A DNA stretch of 64,000 nt from Nitrospirota bacterium. Its GTDB lineage: Bacteria; Nitrospirota; Thermodesulfovibrionia; Thermodesulfovibrionales; SM23-35. The DNA lies in contig JACAFF010000030.1 of assembly GCA_013388455.1 (NCBI GenBank), forward strand, positions 1 through 64,000, given 5' to 3'. A model generated the notes under the pieces. That model made no database searches. It had not been told where the DNA came from and saw only the letters and a program-made list of their open reading frames with translations. Positions 7,275 to 18,244 of this stretch are shown here, one piece after another; position 1 is the stretch's first letter, and every line of letters begins with the position of its first letter. The translations under genes were made by a program, and so were the position numbers.

Positions 7275-8006
7275 ATGAGAGTAGATGGGAGAAAGAATAA
7301 CGAGATACGGAAAGTAAAGATTACACGAAATTTTATAAGCACAGCAGAAGGTTCAGTGCTTATTTCAATGGGAAATACAAGGGTAATCTGTACAGCTTCT
7401 ATTGAAGAAAAGGTGCCAATTTTTTTAAAGGATCAGAAGAAAGGATGGATAACAGCCGAGTATTCAATGCTTCCGAGGGCTACAAAAACAAGAACGCTTA
7501 GAGAATCTACCTCAGGTAGAATCAGTGGCAGGACTCACGAGATACAGAGACTTATTGGAAGGGCGCTCAGGTCAGTAGTTGATCTTTCATCCATGGGCGA
7601 GAGAACCATATGGATAGACTGTGATGTTCTCGAGGCAGATGGTGGGACAAGAACAGCAGCAATAACAGGTTCTTATATCTGCCTGATAGACGCTATACAA
7701 TATGCTCTCAGGAATGGTCTCATAGACAAATCACCTGTTAAAGATTATCTTGCTGCTGTAAGTGCCGGCATTGTAAAAGGAGAGCCCATCCTCGACCTAT
7801 GTTATGAAGAAGACTCTATTGCAGAAGTAGATATGAATATAGTAATGACTGGAAGTGGAGAATTTGTTGAGATACAGGGGACTGCTGAAGGCAGGCCATT
7901 TTCAAAAAACATGCTCGACAGTTTAATTAAACTTGCCAGAGAAGGAATTCATAACCTTATTGATATTCAAAAACATTTGGTTGAAAAAGACCTTCTTAGT
8001 TTCTGA
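7275..8006 (+). CDS. rph: Ribonuclease PH
   Basis: A phosphorolytic 3'-5' exoribonuclease that trims tRNA precursors. The 243 residues begin [16 protein letters not shown] and carry the family signatures [46 protein letters not shown] and [18 protein letters not shown], which includes the acidic catalytic residues, followed by [16 protein letters not shown]. It is full length. The start has TATGGAGGTTGC before the ATG. In many bacteria rph sits next to rdgB; here rdgB is 32 kb away at 39.7 kb. Confidence 0.96.
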   Translation: MRVDGRKNNEIRKVKITRNFISTAEGSVLISMGNTRVICTASIEEKVPIFLKDQKKGWITAEYSMLPRATKTRTLRESTSGRISGRTHEIQRLIGRALRSVVDLSSMGERTIWIDCDVLEADGGTRTAAITGSYICLIDAIQYALRNGLIDKSPVKDYLAAVSAGIVKGEPILDLCYEEDSIAEVDMNIVMTGSGEFVEIQGTAEGRPFSKNMLDSLIKLAREGIHNLIDIQKHLVEKDLLSF

Positions 8007-8108
8007 AAAATTCACAATATGCTAAAATAAGTTAAGTGAAATTCCATATGACGCATAATGTCAATGGGGAGGTTATTTTATTCTTTAACTATCATAAGGA
8101 GTTATTAA

Positions 8109-9917
8109 TTGAACGCATATAGAAGTTTATTTGTATGGTTATTCATAGGAGTTCTGATAATACTCCTGTTCAATATAATAAGCTATCCGAAAAAAACTCA
8201 AGATGAGATGATATTTTCTGAATTCCTGAGCAAACTTGAGGCAGGACAGATTGCAGAAGTAACAATAAAAGGTTCTCTAATTAATGGTCAGATGAAGGAT
8301 GGTAAGAAATTCAGGACTTTTGCTATAAATGACCCAGATTTTGTAAAAACATTAAGGGCACAAAACGTAAAGATAACTGTCAAACCTGAAGAACAAAACC
8401 CCTGGTACTGGAATCTGTTCTTTTCATGGGGTCCGATAATTTTTCTTGTTGTTATATGGATATTTTTCATGCGACAGATGCAGACAGGCGGTAATAAGGC
8501 ATTATCTTTTGGAAAAGCAAGAGCAAAACTGGTTTCTGAAAAATCAGTTAAGATAACATTTGCTGATGTTGCAGGAATAGAAGAGGCAAAATTAGAGGTT
8601 CAGGAGATTATAGATTTTCTAAAAGATCCTAATAAGTTCCAAAAACTTGGTGGAAAGATACCCAAGGGAGTTCTGCTTGTGGGGGCACCAGGCACAGGCA
8701 AAACACTTCTTGCAAGGGCAATTGCAGGAGAAGCTGGGGTCCCGTTCTTTTCGATATCAGGTTCTGATTTTGTAGAAATGTTTGTAGGAGTTGGAGCTTC
8801 TCGAGTCAGAGACCTTTTTGATCAGGCTAAGAAAAATGCACCCTGTATTATTTTCATTGATGAGATAGATGCTGTTGGACGGCATAGAGGTGCGGGTTTA
8901 GGAGGAGGACATGATGAGCGCGAGCAGACACTCAACCAGCTTCTTGTTGAGATGGATGGCTTTGAGTCCAATCAGGGAGTAATTATCATTGCAGCAACAA
9001 ACAGACCGGATGTGCTCGACCCTGCTCTTCTCAGGCCTGGAAGATTTGACAGACAGGTTGTTGTGCCACAGCCTGATGTTAAGGGAAGGTTTGAGATACT
9101 AAAAGTGCACACGAGAAATATACCTATTGATGAAAATGTAAACCTCGAAGAAATAGCAAGAGGCACTCCTGGGTTTTCTGGCGCTGACCTCCAGAATCTT
9201 GTTAATGAGGCTGCATTACTTGCTGCAAGGAAGGCAAAGCTGAAAGTGGAGAAGTCTGATTTTGAATCTGCTAAAGATAAGGTTCTTATGGGTGTTGAAA
9301 GAAAGAGCATGATCATTAGTGATACAGAAAAGAAAAATACTGCTTATCATGAGGCAGGGCATGCTCTGGTTGCAAAGCTCACTCCAGGAACAGATCCGTT
9401 ACATAAAGTGAGCATTATTCCAAGAGGCAGGGCTCTTGGGGTAACTCAGCAGCTTCCAATTGATGATAAATACACGTATTCAAAAGATTATCTCCTAAAT
9501 GCCCTTACTGTGCTTCTTGGAGGTAGAGCTGCTGAGGAGATAGCCTTAAACCATATGACAACAGGTGCAGGGAATGACCTCGAGCGGGCAACTGAATTAG
9601 CCAGGAAAATGGTTACCGAATGGGGGATGTCAGAGAAACTTGGACCGCTTACATTCGGCAAAAAAGAAGAGCAGATATTTTTAGGAAGAGAAATTGCAAG
9701 ACATAAAGATTATAGTGAAAAAACAGCTATTGATATAGATGAAGAGACAAAGAAAATCGTAATTTATGCTTACAAAAGGGCAAAAAACCTTCTTTCTGAA
9801 AATAAAGACCTGCTTGATGCTCTGGCACAGGCGCTTCTCGAACAAGAGACAATGGATGCTGCTGAGATAGACGCACTAATCAAAGAAGTTGAATCCAGGA
9901 GAACCATAAAGGTTTAA
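8109..9917 (+). CDS. ftsH: ATP-dependent membrane zinc protease FtsH
   Basis: A 602-residue inner-membrane AAA+ protease that degrades unassembled membrane proteins and short-lived regulators. Two membrane helices flank a periplasmic domain (about residues 5-24 and 101-121). Walker A is GAPGTGKT (192-199), Walker [12 protein letters not shown], the second region of homology reads [20 protein letters not shown], and the zinc site is HEAGH at about residue 415 with a downstream Glu/Asp-containing helix. The start is TTG at 8109, preceded by AAGGAG at good spacing; no ATG fits the conserved N terminus. It stands alone as a plus-strand gene after rph. Confidence 0.97.
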   Translation: MNAYRSLFVWLFIGVLIILLFNIISYPKKTQDEMIFSEFLSKLEAGQIAEVTIKGSLINGQMKDGKKFRTFAINDPDFVKTLRAQNVKITVKPEEQNPWYWNLFFSWGPIIFLVVIWIFFMRQMQTGGNKALSFGKARAKLVSEKSVKITFADVAGIEEAKLEVQEIIDFLKDPNKFQKLGGKIPKGVLLVGAPGTGKTLLARAIAGEAGVPFFSISGSDFVEMFVGVGASRVRDLFDQAKKNAPCIIFIDEIDAVGRHRGAGLGGGHDEREQTLNQLLVEMDGFESNQGVIIIAATNRPDVLDPALLRPGRFDRQVVVPQPDVKGRFEILKVHTRNIPIDENVNLEEIARGTPGFSGADLQNLVNEAALLAARKAKLKVEKSDFESAKDKVLMGVERKSMIISDTEKKNTAYHEAGHALVAKLTPGTDPLHKVSIIPRGRALGVTQQLPIDDKYTYSKDYLLNALTVLLGGRAAEEIALNHMTTGAGNDLERATELARKMVTEWGMSEKLGPLTFGKKEEQIFLGREIARHKDYSEKTAIDIDEETKKIVIYAYKRAKNLLSENKDLLDALAQALLEQETMDAAEIDALIKEVESRRTIKV

Positions 9918-10070
9918 GGATCAAAATTGATACTATAAAATATTAAGATTAATCATTTTAACAACAATTAGAATAATGCGGATGTTGTAAGAAAATTTTA
10001 AAGAAATTTCGAGCAATGTCTGCATTATTTGGGGTAGAGGCAAGATTTTGATTAAATAAGGAGGTCTTGG
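9918..10070. other. Intergenic region upstream of the thioredoxin-reductase-like gene
   Basis: About 150 AT-rich bases with a clear ribosome binding site (AAGGAGG) at the end. I see no convincing promoter or structured RNA. Confidence 0.4.
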
Positions 10071-11018
10071 ATGCAGGGATCTGATCATATTTACGATGTT
10101 GTCATTATTGGTGGAGGTCCAGCAGGACTCACAGCAGGACAATATGCATCAAGGGCTCAATTAAAAACGGTTATACTTGACAAATCACCGACTGCAGGGG
10201 CTTTAGCATATTCCAGCAGGATCGAAAATTATCCAGGGCTTACTCACCCGATAGCCGGGAAGGAACTTCTTGATATCATGAGAATACAGGCAATAAATTT
10301 TGGTGCTGAATACATAGAGACACAGGTAGTAGGAGTTAACTTTGCAGATGAAATAAAAGAAGTGATTACCATGAATAATGTATATATGTCTAAGACCGTT
10401 ATTATTGCTACCGGCTCAATGGGGAGAAAGCCAAGCATAGAAGGTGAGGGAGAATTCCTCGGCAGAGGAGTTAGCTATTGTGCTATCTGTGATGCAGCTT
10501 TTTACAGAGGATTAAAAGTATGTGTCATTGGTAATTCAGAAGAAGCTGTTAAAGAGGCGAAAGTTCTTACGAGATTTGCGGAAACTGTATATCTTATCTC
10601 TCCTTCACAGCAGATACACGGTGAGGATAAATCATTGTCAGAGATACCAAATTTAAAAGTAATGCTGGGTTATACAGTAACCTCGATTGAAGGAAAGGAA
10701 CTCGTTGAGAGAATAAAAATGTTTGATCCTAACAAAAATGAGGTTGATCTGGAATTGGCAGGTGTGTTTGTTTATCTCCACGGAAACAAACCTATAGTGG
10801 ATTTTCTATTCGGAGCTATCGAGACCAAAGAGGATGGCTGTATACCAGTAAGTCCCATGATGGAGACCTCGACCCCAGGAGTTTTTGCTGCAGGGGATGT
10901 TACCTGTACTGAAATCAGGCAAGTCGTTGTTGCAGCATCACAGGGGTGTCTTGCTGCACTGTCGGCAGAGAAATATATTTCTAAGAGAAAAAGATATAAA
11001 ATGGACTGGGCAAAATAG
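10071..11018 (+). CDS. Thioredoxin-reductase-like flavoprotein with unusual second nucleotide site
   Basis: A 315-residue FAD protein. The N-terminal dinucleotide motif GGGPAGLTAGQYASRA, the redox pair in YCAICDAAFY (about residue 140) and the final FAAGDVTCTEIRQVVVAASQG are those of low-molecular-weight thioredoxin reductases. The NADPH domain is different: where the family has a glycine-rich GGGDSAVEEA loop and a later HRR motif that binds the NADPH phosphate, this protein has GNSEEAVKEA and SPS. It may therefore use another donor, as known for ferredoxin-dependent flavin thioredoxin reductases, or may have another substrate. No thioredoxin gene is adjacent. Fold and FAD binding are confident; the electron donor is not. 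Confidence 0.85.
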   Translation: MQGSDHIYDVVIIGGGPAGLTAGQYASRAQLKTVILDKSPTAGALAYSSRIENYPGLTHPIAGKELLDIMRIQAINFGAEYIETQVVGVNFADEIKEVITMNNVYMSKTVIIATGSMGRKPSIEGEGEFLGRGVSYCAICDAAFYRGLKVCVIGNSEEAVKEAKVLTRFAETVYLISPSQQIHGEDKSLSEIPNLKVMLGYTVTSIEGKELVERIKMFDPNKNEVDLELAGVFVYLHGNKPIVDFLFGAIETKEDGCIPVSPMMETSTPGVFAAGDVTCTEIRQVVVAASQGCLAALSAEKYISKRKRYKMDWAK

Positions 11019-11753
11019 CTATCTTTTTTTGTTTAAGAGACTGATGAGTTCCAGAGCATTTTTAGGTGCATAGCCGAATTCATCATTATTAAAATAAATA
11101 AAAACATCTTTTTTATTTTTTAATTGTGACCTTATAAATCGAGCATCCTGCTTTAATGCTTCTAAACTATAAGAACCTGAATATGTTCCGTTCATGCCGT
11201 GTCTTCTGATATATATAAAATTGGATGATAAAGGTAATTTTTTCAGAAATTCTGGATGATCAGCCATGCAGAAAGCAGCATTTCCTTTATCAAGAATAGA
11301 GGCGACTTTTTTGTTTATCCATGTCTTATTTCTGAATTCAAATACGTTTCTTATCTTATATGGCTTTAATATTTCAAGAAATTCTTTTAACCGTTCAAGA
11401 TCTGCGTTGAAGTTTGGGGGGAGTTGCCATAAAACAGCACCGATTTTTTCCTTTAACAGAGATGCTCTTGAAAAAAAAGCCTCTAAAGGTTCAGCACAAT
11501 CCTTCAATTTTTTCACATGGGTGATAAATCTGCTGCCCTTGAGTGAAAATATAAATTTTTCTGGAGTTGAAAAATACCATTTAGCAAAGGCTTCACGCTC
11601 TGGCAGATGGTAAAAGGTAACATTCAGTTCAACAGTCGATAGATGTTTACTGTAATAATCAAGCCAGTGATTTTTAGAGAGGCCCTCCGGATAAAAAATT
11701 CCCCTCCAGTGTTCATACATAAAACCACTACAGCCTATTTTTAGATCAGTCAC
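11019..11753 (-). CDS. DUF72 family protein (YecE-like TIM barrel)
   Basis: A 244-residue protein with the DUF72 pattern: KIGCSGFMYEHWRG.FYP at the start, the YYSKHLSTVELNVTFYHLP segment, FSLKGSRFITHVKKL, LWQLPPNF, and VFEFRNKTW. The family forms a TIM barrel and is widespread, but its reaction is not established. The C-terminal YIYFNNDEFGYAPKNALEL completes the domain, so the gene is intact. It starts at ATG 11753 and its stop abuts the stop of the convergent thioredoxin-reductase-like gene, with no space for a separate terminator between them. Confidence 0.9.
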   Translation of the reverse strand: MTDLKIGCSGFMYEHWRGIFYPEGLSKNHWLDYYSKHLSTVELNVTFYHLPEREAFAKWYFSTPEKFIFSLKGSRFITHVKKLKDCAEPLEAFFSRASLLKEKIGAVLWQLPPNFNADLERLKEFLEILKPYKIRNVFEFRNKTWINKKVASILDKGNAAFCMADHPEFLKKLPLSSNFIYIRRHGMNGTYSGSYSLEALKQDARFIRSQLKNKKDVFIYFNNDEFGYAPKNALELISLLNKKR

Positions 11754-11782
11754 TTATATATTATAGCATACTATCAGACATA

Positions 11783-13915
11783 CTATCTGCTTACTTTCAA
11801 AACTCCTTCGATCTGGACAATCTTTTGAATAAGTGTTAGAAGTTGGTTCTTATCTTTAACATCAAGTATGAAAATAATGTGCGCTTTTTTATCTTCTGTT
11901 GAACTTGCTTCGAGATGGCTTATATTTACATCAACAGAAGATATGACTGCACTGAGGTTTGCTAACATACCTGGCTTGTCAACAGTTTCAACAATTAATC
12001 GTGCTGATGATGTTGCATTCCCATCAGCTTTCCAATCAACCTCTACCAGTCTCGCATCGTCGAGAGCAAGTCTGTCAAGATTTGCACAGTCTTTTCTGTG
12101 AATTGTTACCCCTCTGCCTCTTGTTACAAATCCTATAAGTTTGTCTCCTGCCACAGGGTAACAGCATTTCGCTGTATGATACAGAACATTATCAACACCC
12201 TTTATTGTTATGCCTTTTTGTTCCTTTGGAATTTTTGTGACTTTTGTGACAAGAGGCTCCTCTGGAGGTTTTTCGGGTATTAGTTTATTGACAACCTGAT
12301 GAGCAGATAATTTCCCATAACCAATAAAGGCGTAAAGATCTTCTATCGACTGGATATTGAAAAAATTTAAAATTTTCTGCATCTCTTCAGACTTTACAAT
12401 AGAAAGGCTGAGATCATGCCTTCTGACTTCATTTTCGAAAAGCTTACTGCCCAACTCTATGCTCTGCTTCCGGTCCTCAGCCTTAATCCATTGTTTTATC
12501 TTGCTTTTAGCGCGTTGTGTTACAACAAATTTCAACCAATCTCGACTTGGATTTTGTGTTGGAGAGGTAATAATCTCAACAGTATCACCACTTCTAAGGG
12601 TATACTTCAAAGGAACAATTCTGTCATTTACTTTGGCTCCTACGCATCTATTACCAACTTCAGTATGAATACTGTATGCAAAATCTACAGGACTGGAACC
12701 TATTGGCATCTCTTTTATTTCTCCCTTTGGAGTGAATACATATATGACCTCAGGTTCAACTTCGCCTTTCACTGCTTCAAGGAAGTCACTTGCATCTACA
12801 AGGTCTCTCTGAGCCTGTATAATATCCCTGAGCCAGGATATATATTTATCACTTTTTTCATCAATCCTGCCCTTTTCCTTGTATCTCCAATGAGATGCTA
12901 TACCATGTTCTGCTACCATATGCATTTCCATTGTCCTTATCTGAAATTCAACTCTTTCACCTTTTGGCCCGAAAACAGTTGTATGAAGAGATTGATACAT
13001 ATTTGATTTAGGGACGCCAATATAGTCTTTAAATCTTCCAGGTATAGGGGTCCATAAAGAATGAATAAGGCCGAGTATTGCATAGCAGTTTGCTTTGGTA
13101 TCTGTAATGATTCTCAATCCGAGCACGTCGTGAACCTGCTCAAAGGTTATTTCCTGTTTTAGCATTTTTTGATAGATGCCGTAATAATGTTTTATTCTCC
13201 ATGATACAGTGCCAGGTATCCCTTCTTCCTTAAGCTTTTTTACAATGAGCTCCGAAACCTCTTTCAGATATTGTTCCTGTTCCTCTTTTCTTTTTGCGAC
13301 CTTTTTAACGAGGTCATTGTAAAGTTCGGGTACCAGATGCTTGAAACTGAGGTCTTCGAATTCTGTCTTCAACCAGCCGATACCAAGTCTATTTGCAAGG
13401 GGAGCATATATTTCAAGAGTCTCTGATGCAATCCTCTGTTGCTTATTTTCTGGAAGATGCTTAAGTGTTTGCATATTATGCAATCTATCAGCGAACTTTA
13501 TCAGTATAACCCTTATATCTTCTGACATTGCGAGGAGCATCTTTCTGAAGTTTTCAGCCTGTTCTTTTTCTCTTGTTGCGAATTCAATCTTGGAAAGTTT
13601 CGTTAGTGATTGAACGAGAAAAGCAATCTCTTTTCCGAAAAGATCTTTTATATCTTTCACTGTTGTATCAGTATCTTCGATGGTATCATGAAGGAGACCT
13701 GCTGCAATGGTTGCAACATCCATCTTCATATCAGCAAGTATTGAAGCAACTGAAAGAGGATGCTCTATATAAGGTGAACCCTCTATTCGCCTCTGGCTAC
13801 AGTGAGCTTCACTTGAAAAAAAATATGCGCGCTTTAAAATCTCGATATCTGCGTCAGGATTGTAGGAAGTGACTTTTTTGATAAGGTTGTCAATAGTTAT
13901 GGGTTTATCTTCCAT
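11783..13915 (-). CDS. relA: Bifunctional (p)ppGpp synthetase/hydrolase (Rel/SpoT family)
   Basis: A 710-residue stringent-response enzyme. The HD hydrolase domain is intact (YIEHPLSVA, then GLLHDTIEDT with the metal-binding HD, residues about 40-90). The synthetase domain follows (about 230-340) with RFKDYIGVPKSNMYQSLHTT and QIRTMEMHMVAEHGIASHW. A TGS domain (IYVFTPKGEIKEMPIGSSPVDFAY) and a C-terminal ACT domain (about 635-710) complete the long Rel layout. The presence of both active sites and single copy in the window fits the bifunctional Rel type of most bacteria outside gamma-proteobacteria. It lies 26 bases downstream of recJ, in the same direction, so may belong to a secD-secF-recJ-rel transcript. 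Confidence 0.95.
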   Translation of the reverse strand: MEDKPITIDNLIKKVTSYNPDADIEILKRAYFFSSEAHCSQRRIEGSPYIEHPLSVASILADMKMDVATIAAGLLHDTIEDTDTTVKDIKDLFGKEIAFLVQSLTKLSKIEFATREKEQAENFRKMLLAMSEDIRVILIKFADRLHNMQTLKHLPENKQQRIASETLEIYAPLANRLGIGWLKTEFEDLSFKHLVPELYNDLVKKVAKRKEEQEQYLKEVSELIVKKLKEEGIPGTVSWRIKHYYGIYQKMLKQEITFEQVHDVLGLRIITDTKANCYAILGLIHSLWTPIPGRFKDYIGVPKSNMYQSLHTTVFGPKGERVEFQIRTMEMHMVAEHGIASHWRYKEKGRIDEKSDKYISWLRDIIQAQRDLVDASDFLEAVKGEVEPEVIYVFTPKGEIKEMPIGSSPVDFAYSIHTEVGNRCVGAKVNDRIVPLKYTLRSGDTVEIITSPTQNPSRDWLKFVVTQRAKSKIKQWIKAEDRKQSIELGSKLFENEVRRHDLSLSIVKSEEMQKILNFFNIQSIEDLYAFIGYGKLSAHQVVNKLIPEKPPEEPLVTKVTKIPKEQKGITIKGVDNVLYHTAKCCYPVAGDKLIGFVTRGRGVTIHRKDCANLDRLALDDARLVEVDWKADGNATSSARLIVETVDKPGMLANLSAVISSVDVNISHLEASSTEDKKAHIIFILDVKDKNQLLTLIQKIVQIEGVLKVSR

Positions 13916-13941
13916 AACATATTATACAATTTTATATTTAA

Positions 13942-15663
13942 TTACTGGCTTGGTCTGATAGCCTTTAAATGTAATTGAAGGCTCCTGTTTCCCTCCCACT
14001 CGTTAATATGAGGTGTGAATACAGCATCAACAATATTGGAACCTGTCAACTGCTCACAGTATGAACCCATATCGAAACCTATTGCATCAAGAGACTGATT
14101 TTTCTGTTTAAGTTTCATTTTTAGGTGATTATTCCCGACTATTCTGGGGTATATTATCTCGAGTCTTTTCGAGCCGAGTAATGGCTCAGAATTTCCAGTA
14201 CCGAATGGCTCGAGCATTGTTAATTCTTTCATTAATTGCGAACTGATATCAGAAAGATTTACATCCGCGTCTATTTCGAGAAGCGGGATAAGGTCTTTTT
14301 CTGTAAGGATTTCTTTTGCAATTTTATTAATATGTTCTTCAAAATCTGGAATTTTTTCAGCCTTTATTTCAAGACCAGCAGCTTGTTTGTGTCCACCAAA
14401 TGCTGTAAGATAATCATTGCATCTGGTGAGAGCTTTGTGAATATCAAAAGAGGGTATGCTCCTTGCTGAACCTCTGGCATAAGAACCTTCAATAGAAAAA
14501 AGAATAGCAGGCCGAAAAAAAGCCTCTGTAATTTTTGACGCAACGATTCCTATAACCCCTCTATGCCATCCTTCTGAAGACAGAACGATAACTGGATTTA
14601 TCCCTTTTTTGTTTAGTAAGTGCATTGCTTCTGTATAAATGGCTTCTTCAATCTGCTGCCTTTCTTTATTAAGCTTTTCGAGCCATAGAGCTATATTCAT
14701 TGCCTCTTCATCAGAATCAGTCAGAAAAAGCTTTATTGCATCATTCGCATCAGATATTCTTCCGCATGCGTTAATTCTTGGAATCAAGGTGAACAAAAGA
14801 AGGCTAGCTTTTAAATCTCTCTTATCAATCCCTGAGACCTGTTTCAGTGCATGTAATCCCGGGGTGCCATTTTCTATAAGCTTTAATCCTTCTTTTACAA
14901 TGACTCTGTTTTCCCCGGTAAGTGGGACGACATCAGCAATTGTGCCGAGTGCTGCAAGAGCTAAAAAATCATAAATACTGAAAGATGAATTTTTAATATT
15001 TGCAAAAGCCTGGGCGAGCTTAAATGCGATGCCTGCACCTGAGAGATTGAAGACGGGAGATTGAGAATTTGAGATTTTGGGATTGATAATAGTTAACGCA
15101 TCTGGAAGTAAAAAGTCATCATTCGTTATCTTATCATCTTTATTCTGGCTTCTGAATGGTTCATGATGGTCTGTTATAATTACATCGATGCCTTCTTCCC
15201 TGCATAAGGATACTGTTTCCACTGAAGTGATTCCGCAATCAACAGTGATTATCAAAGATGCCCCTACTTGATTGGCATATTGTATTGAATATGGTTTAAA
15301 GCCGTAGCCATTAATCATCCTATGAGGAATTATGTAATGAGTATTTATACCAAGAGCTTTGAGTAATTTAAGAACAATCGCTGTTGCGGTTATTCCATCA
15401 GCATCATAATCACCATGAACAAGGACTGTCTCATTCTGGTCAGCAGCTTTTAAAATCCTGGTAACTGCTGTTTCCATGCCATTGATAGTAAAGGGATCAG
15501 AAAGTTGTGCAAGATTGGGATTTAGAAAAGAGATTATCTGCTCCGGAGTTTTTATTGATCTGTTTATTAAGATTTGTGCAAGGACAGGAGATACAGAAGA
15601 TGACCTCGAGAGATACTTTATATATTCTGGGTTTGTTCTATTTACAAACCATTGCCTGTGCAT
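13942..15663 (-). CDS. recJ: Single-stranded-DNA-specific exonuclease RecJ
   Basis: A 573-residue 5'-3' exonuclease for recombination and mismatch repair. DHH-family metal motifs are present: VHGDYDADGITAT, ITVDCGITS and ITDHHEP, followed by ALGTIADVVPLTGENR, and the DHHA1-type motif SEGWHRGVIGIVASKI then GSARSIPSFDIH and FGGHKQAAGL. The C-terminal OB-like domain carries LEPFGTGNSEP. All motifs are in frame, and the length is normal. It is between secF and rel on the minus strand, with a perfect hairpin just upstream of the start at 15676-15694. Confidence 0.95.
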   Translation of the reverse strand: MHRQWFVNRTNPEYIKYLSRSSSVSPVLAQILINRSIKTPEQIISFLNPNLAQLSDPFTINGMETAVTRILKAADQNETVLVHGDYDADGITATAIVLKLLKALGINTHYIIPHRMINGYGFKPYSIQYANQVGASLIITVDCGITSVETVSLCREEGIDVIITDHHEPFRSQNKDDKITNDDFLLPDALTIINPKISNSQSPVFNLSGAGIAFKLAQAFANIKNSSFSIYDFLALAALGTIADVVPLTGENRVIVKEGLKLIENGTPGLHALKQVSGIDKRDLKASLLLFTLIPRINACGRISDANDAIKLFLTDSDEEAMNIALWLEKLNKERQQIEEAIYTEAMHLLNKKGINPVIVLSSEGWHRGVIGIVASKITEAFFRPAILFSIEGSYARGSARSIPSFDIHKALTRCNDYLTAFGGHKQAAGLEIKAEKIPDFEEHINKIAKEILTEKDLIPLLEIDADVNLSDISSQLMKELTMLEPFGTGNSEPLLGSKRLEIIYPRIVGNNHLKMKLKQKNQSLDAIGFDMGSYCEQLTGSNIVDAVFTPHINEWEGNRSLQLHLKAIRPSQ

Positions 15664-15675
15664 TTAATCCTTAAT

Positions 15676-15694
15676 CGTAAAACGTGGTTTTACG
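15676..15694. other. Perfect hairpin between secF and recJ
   Basis: CGTAAAAC-GTG-GTTTTACG forms an 8-bp stem with a 3-base loop. In the direction of transcription it is followed by ATTAAGG and the recJ start, not by a T run, so it is not a classical terminator; it may affect recJ translation or stabilise the secF transcript end. Confidence 0.45.
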
Positions 15695-15701
15695 CTTTAA
15701 G

Positions 15702-16613
15702 CTATTTTTTAGCAAAAGGCCTTTTTCCTCCCCATAGCAGGACAATCGGACTAGAAATGAAAATTGAAGAATATGTCCCTACCATAATACCAATAATAAT
15801 AGCGAGGGCAAAATCATGTATAACTTCTCCTCCAAAGATGAAAAGGGCAAATGCAGTGAATAAGGTTGTCAGGCTCGTAATAATAGTTCTTGAAAGTACT
15901 TCATTAATACTCTGGTTTATAACAACGTTTACAGGGTCCCGATACCTGATTTTTAAATTCTCCCTGATCCTATCAAATACAACAACTGTATCAGTAAGAG
16001 AATAACCTGCAATAGCAAGAAGTGCTGAAACAATAACAAGATTTATTTCACGATTTAGGATGAAGAAGAAAGCAAGTACTGCAAATACATCGTGAAGTGT
16101 GGCAATCGTAGCTCCAATCCCGAATCTGAACTGAAACCTCCAAGCAATATAAATTAAAAGACCGATGGCTGCAGCCAAGATAGCCCAGAGGGCATCTTTC
16201 CTGAGCCTTTTCCCAACTTTAGGCCCTATCTCTGTTGTGGATTCAACAAAAATTTTTTGATCTGAATAACGCTGAGAAAGTATTGAGACTATTTTTTCAG
16301 AAGAACTGCCGAGGGTTTTCTCTTCCTTCTTGACTCTTATAAGAATTTTCTTTTCAACTGGCATATCCTGAAGGTCAAAGTCCTTAAGTCCACCTTCTTC
16401 AAGTGATTTCCTCACATCGTTTAAAAGAAAGGGTTTTTCAAACTTTATCTGTACAGCAGTGCCACCTGTAAAATCTATTCCCAGATTAGCCCTGCCTCTT
16501 GCAATCTGAACAATTGCAACAATTCCTATTAGAAAAATTATTCCAGAAAGTATAAAGGCATAGTATTTTTTGCCCATGAAATCAATATTTGTTTTCTTTA
16601 TAAGTTCTATCAT
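15702..16613 (-). CDS. secF: Protein translocase subunit SecF
   Basis: A 303-residue inner-membrane protein that with SecD uses the proton motive force to finish protein export. It has the first helix ([18 protein letters not shown]), the [16 protein letters not shown] motif, a periplasmic domain, and five C-terminal membrane helices with [10 protein letters not shown], the conserved cytoplasmic loop motif. The start overlaps secD by 4 bases, showing coupled translation of the pair. Length is normal for the separate-subunit form. Confidence 0.96.
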   Translation of the reverse strand: MIELIKKTNIDFMGKKYYAFILSGIIFLIGIVAIVQIARGRANLGIDFTGGTAVQIKFEKPFLLNDVRKSLEEGGLKDFDLQDMPVEKKILIRVKKEEKTLGSSSEKIVSILSQRYSDQKIFVESTTEIGPKVGKRLRKDALWAILAAAIGLLIYIAWRFQFRFGIGATIATLHDVFAVLAFFFILNREINLVIVSALLAIAGYSLTDTVVVFDRIRENLKIRYRDPVNVVINQSINEVLSRTIITSLTTLFTAFALFIFGGEVIHDFALAIIIGIMVGTYSSIFISSPIVLLWGGKRPFAKK

Positions 16614-18232
16614 ATGCTCAGAGTCCTAAACTTTACCTTGCTGATTATAATATCAAAAATAGTTTTTGTTCCCACGAGTGCTGTAAAAAGATTTATGGCA
16701 ACGCCGAGACTTAAAGTAACAGCAAAACCCTTTATAGGGCCTGTGCCAAACTGGAACAATACTGCTGCTGTTATTAATGTAGTTACATGAGAATCGAATA
16801 TAGTCCAGAATGCCTTATGGTAGCCGGAATCAACTGCAGATGCAGGAGTTTTACCTGCACGTAGTTCCTCTCTCATCCTTTCGAACATCAATACATTTGA
16901 GTCAACTGCCATACCAATAGCCAGAATTATACCTGCAATACCTGGAAGAGTAAGGGTGGCATTAAGTGAAGCCATAGCTCCGAGAAGAAGAATTATATTG
17001 AGAACTAATGCAAAGTCAGCAATGAGACCGGACAATCTGTAATAAAAGATCATGAAGACTACAACTGCTATTGTGCCAATAATTCCTGCTATTTTGCCTG
17101 CATTTATCGAATCTCTTCCGAGTGAAGGACCGACAGTAACATTTTGAAGCATATTCAGAGGAGCAGGAAGAGCTCCAGCCCTCAAGACTATACTGAGGTC
17201 TTTAGCTTCATCTATTGTAAAGCTACCTGTTATCTGTGCATTACCTCCAGGAATTCTTTCCTGGATAACTGGAGCAGAGTAAACAGTATTATCAAGAATA
17301 ATTGCAAGCCTTTTTTTCACATTCGCAGCCGTTATCTCTTCGAAAAGTTTTGCACCTGCATTATTGAATGAAATTGAAACATATGGTTCATTGAACCGCG
17401 AGTCAATATTAACTTTAGCATCACTGAGTAAATCCCCTGTTAGGACAGCTTGCTTTTTAAGGAGGATTGGTATCTTCCTTATTTCCCCTGTTTCTCTATT
17501 TATCCTTTTCTCAAAAAGTATCTCATCACCTTCAGGAATTTTTCCGGCAAATTGCTGTAAAAATAATTCCTCTTCGCCAGGTATGATTGATTGAGGAAGT
17601 TCGGCTGCTATAGGAGATTCGTCGTCAACAATCTTGAATTCGAGTTGGGCAGTTTTACCAATTAGATCAATGGCACGTTTTGGATCTTTGATGCCAGGTA
17701 GTTGAATGACAATTTCGTTTTCGCTCTGTCTCATGATAGTTGGTTCTGCTACTCCGAATTGATCAATCCTATTGCGGATTGTCTCAAGAGCCTGATCAGC
17801 AGCATTATCCTTTATCCTTTTTACCTCTTTATCTGATATTTTGTAAACAAGGGTTCCCCCTTCCCCGATAAATGTTAGAGCAGGATAGTTCTCTTCAATC
17901 GTTTTCCTTATCTCAGGGGTTGACGGATTTATTTTGATTGTTAATCCGCTTACAGTTACATCCGCAGAAAGTTTTTTCTTTGTAAAAAGGTCTTTAAGTC
18001 CTGAAGCATATCTTTCAGTAGTTATCTCAACAGCCTTATCGCCCTCAACTTCAAATACAAGATGAAGCCCACCCTGAAGGTCAAGCCCGAGGATAATACC
18101 TTTATGTGGCATATTATTCTTCCACCATTCTGGCATGTATTTAAACAAAGGTGTATTAGGAAGGAAAAAGATGAAAGCAAGGATAATAGTTATGATTATG
18201 AGTATCAATCGCCACAGAATCTTTTTTTTCAT
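16610..18232 (-). CDS. secD: Protein translocase subunit SecD
   Basis: A 540-residue partner of SecF. After an N-terminal membrane helix ([17 protein letters not shown]) comes the [15 protein letters not shown] motif, a large periplasmic P1 domain with [13 protein letters not shown] and [11 protein letters not shown], and six C-terminal helices with [21 protein letters not shown] and FERMREELR. Order yajC-secD-secF on one strand is the standard arrangement. The gap to yajC is 12 bases. Confidence 0.96.
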   Translation of the reverse strand: MKKKILWRLILIIITIILAFIFFLPNTPLFKYMPEWWKNNMPHKGIILGLDLQGGLHLVFEVEGDKAVEITTERYASGLKDLFTKKKLSADVTVSGLTIKINPSTPEIRKTIEENYPALTFIGEGGTLVYKISDKEVKRIKDNAADQALETIRNRIDQFGVAEPTIMRQSENEIVIQLPGIKDPKRAIDLIGKTAQLEFKIVDDESPIAAELPQSIIPGEEELFLQQFAGKIPEGDEILFEKRINRETGEIRKIPILLKKQAVLTGDLLSDAKVNIDSRFNEPYVSISFNNAGAKLFEEITAANVKKRLAIILDNTVYSAPVIQERIPGGNAQITGSFTIDEAKDLSIVLRAGALPAPLNMLQNVTVGPSLGRDSINAGKIAGIIGTIAVVVFMIFYYRLSGLIADFALVLNIILLLGAMASLNATLTLPGIAGIILAIGMAVDSNVLMFERMREELRAGKTPASAVDSGYHKAFWTIFDSHVTTLITAAVLFQFGTGPIKGFAVTLSLGVAINLFTALVGTKTIFDIIISKVKFRTLSI

Positions 18233-18244
18233 TCATCCTCCACT

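Noticed and set aside
12416-13006. 196-codon plus-strand frame
   Set aside because: Lies wholly antisense to the Rel synthetase domain; composition (Phe, Cys, Tyr rich) and lack of motifs show it is a shadow.
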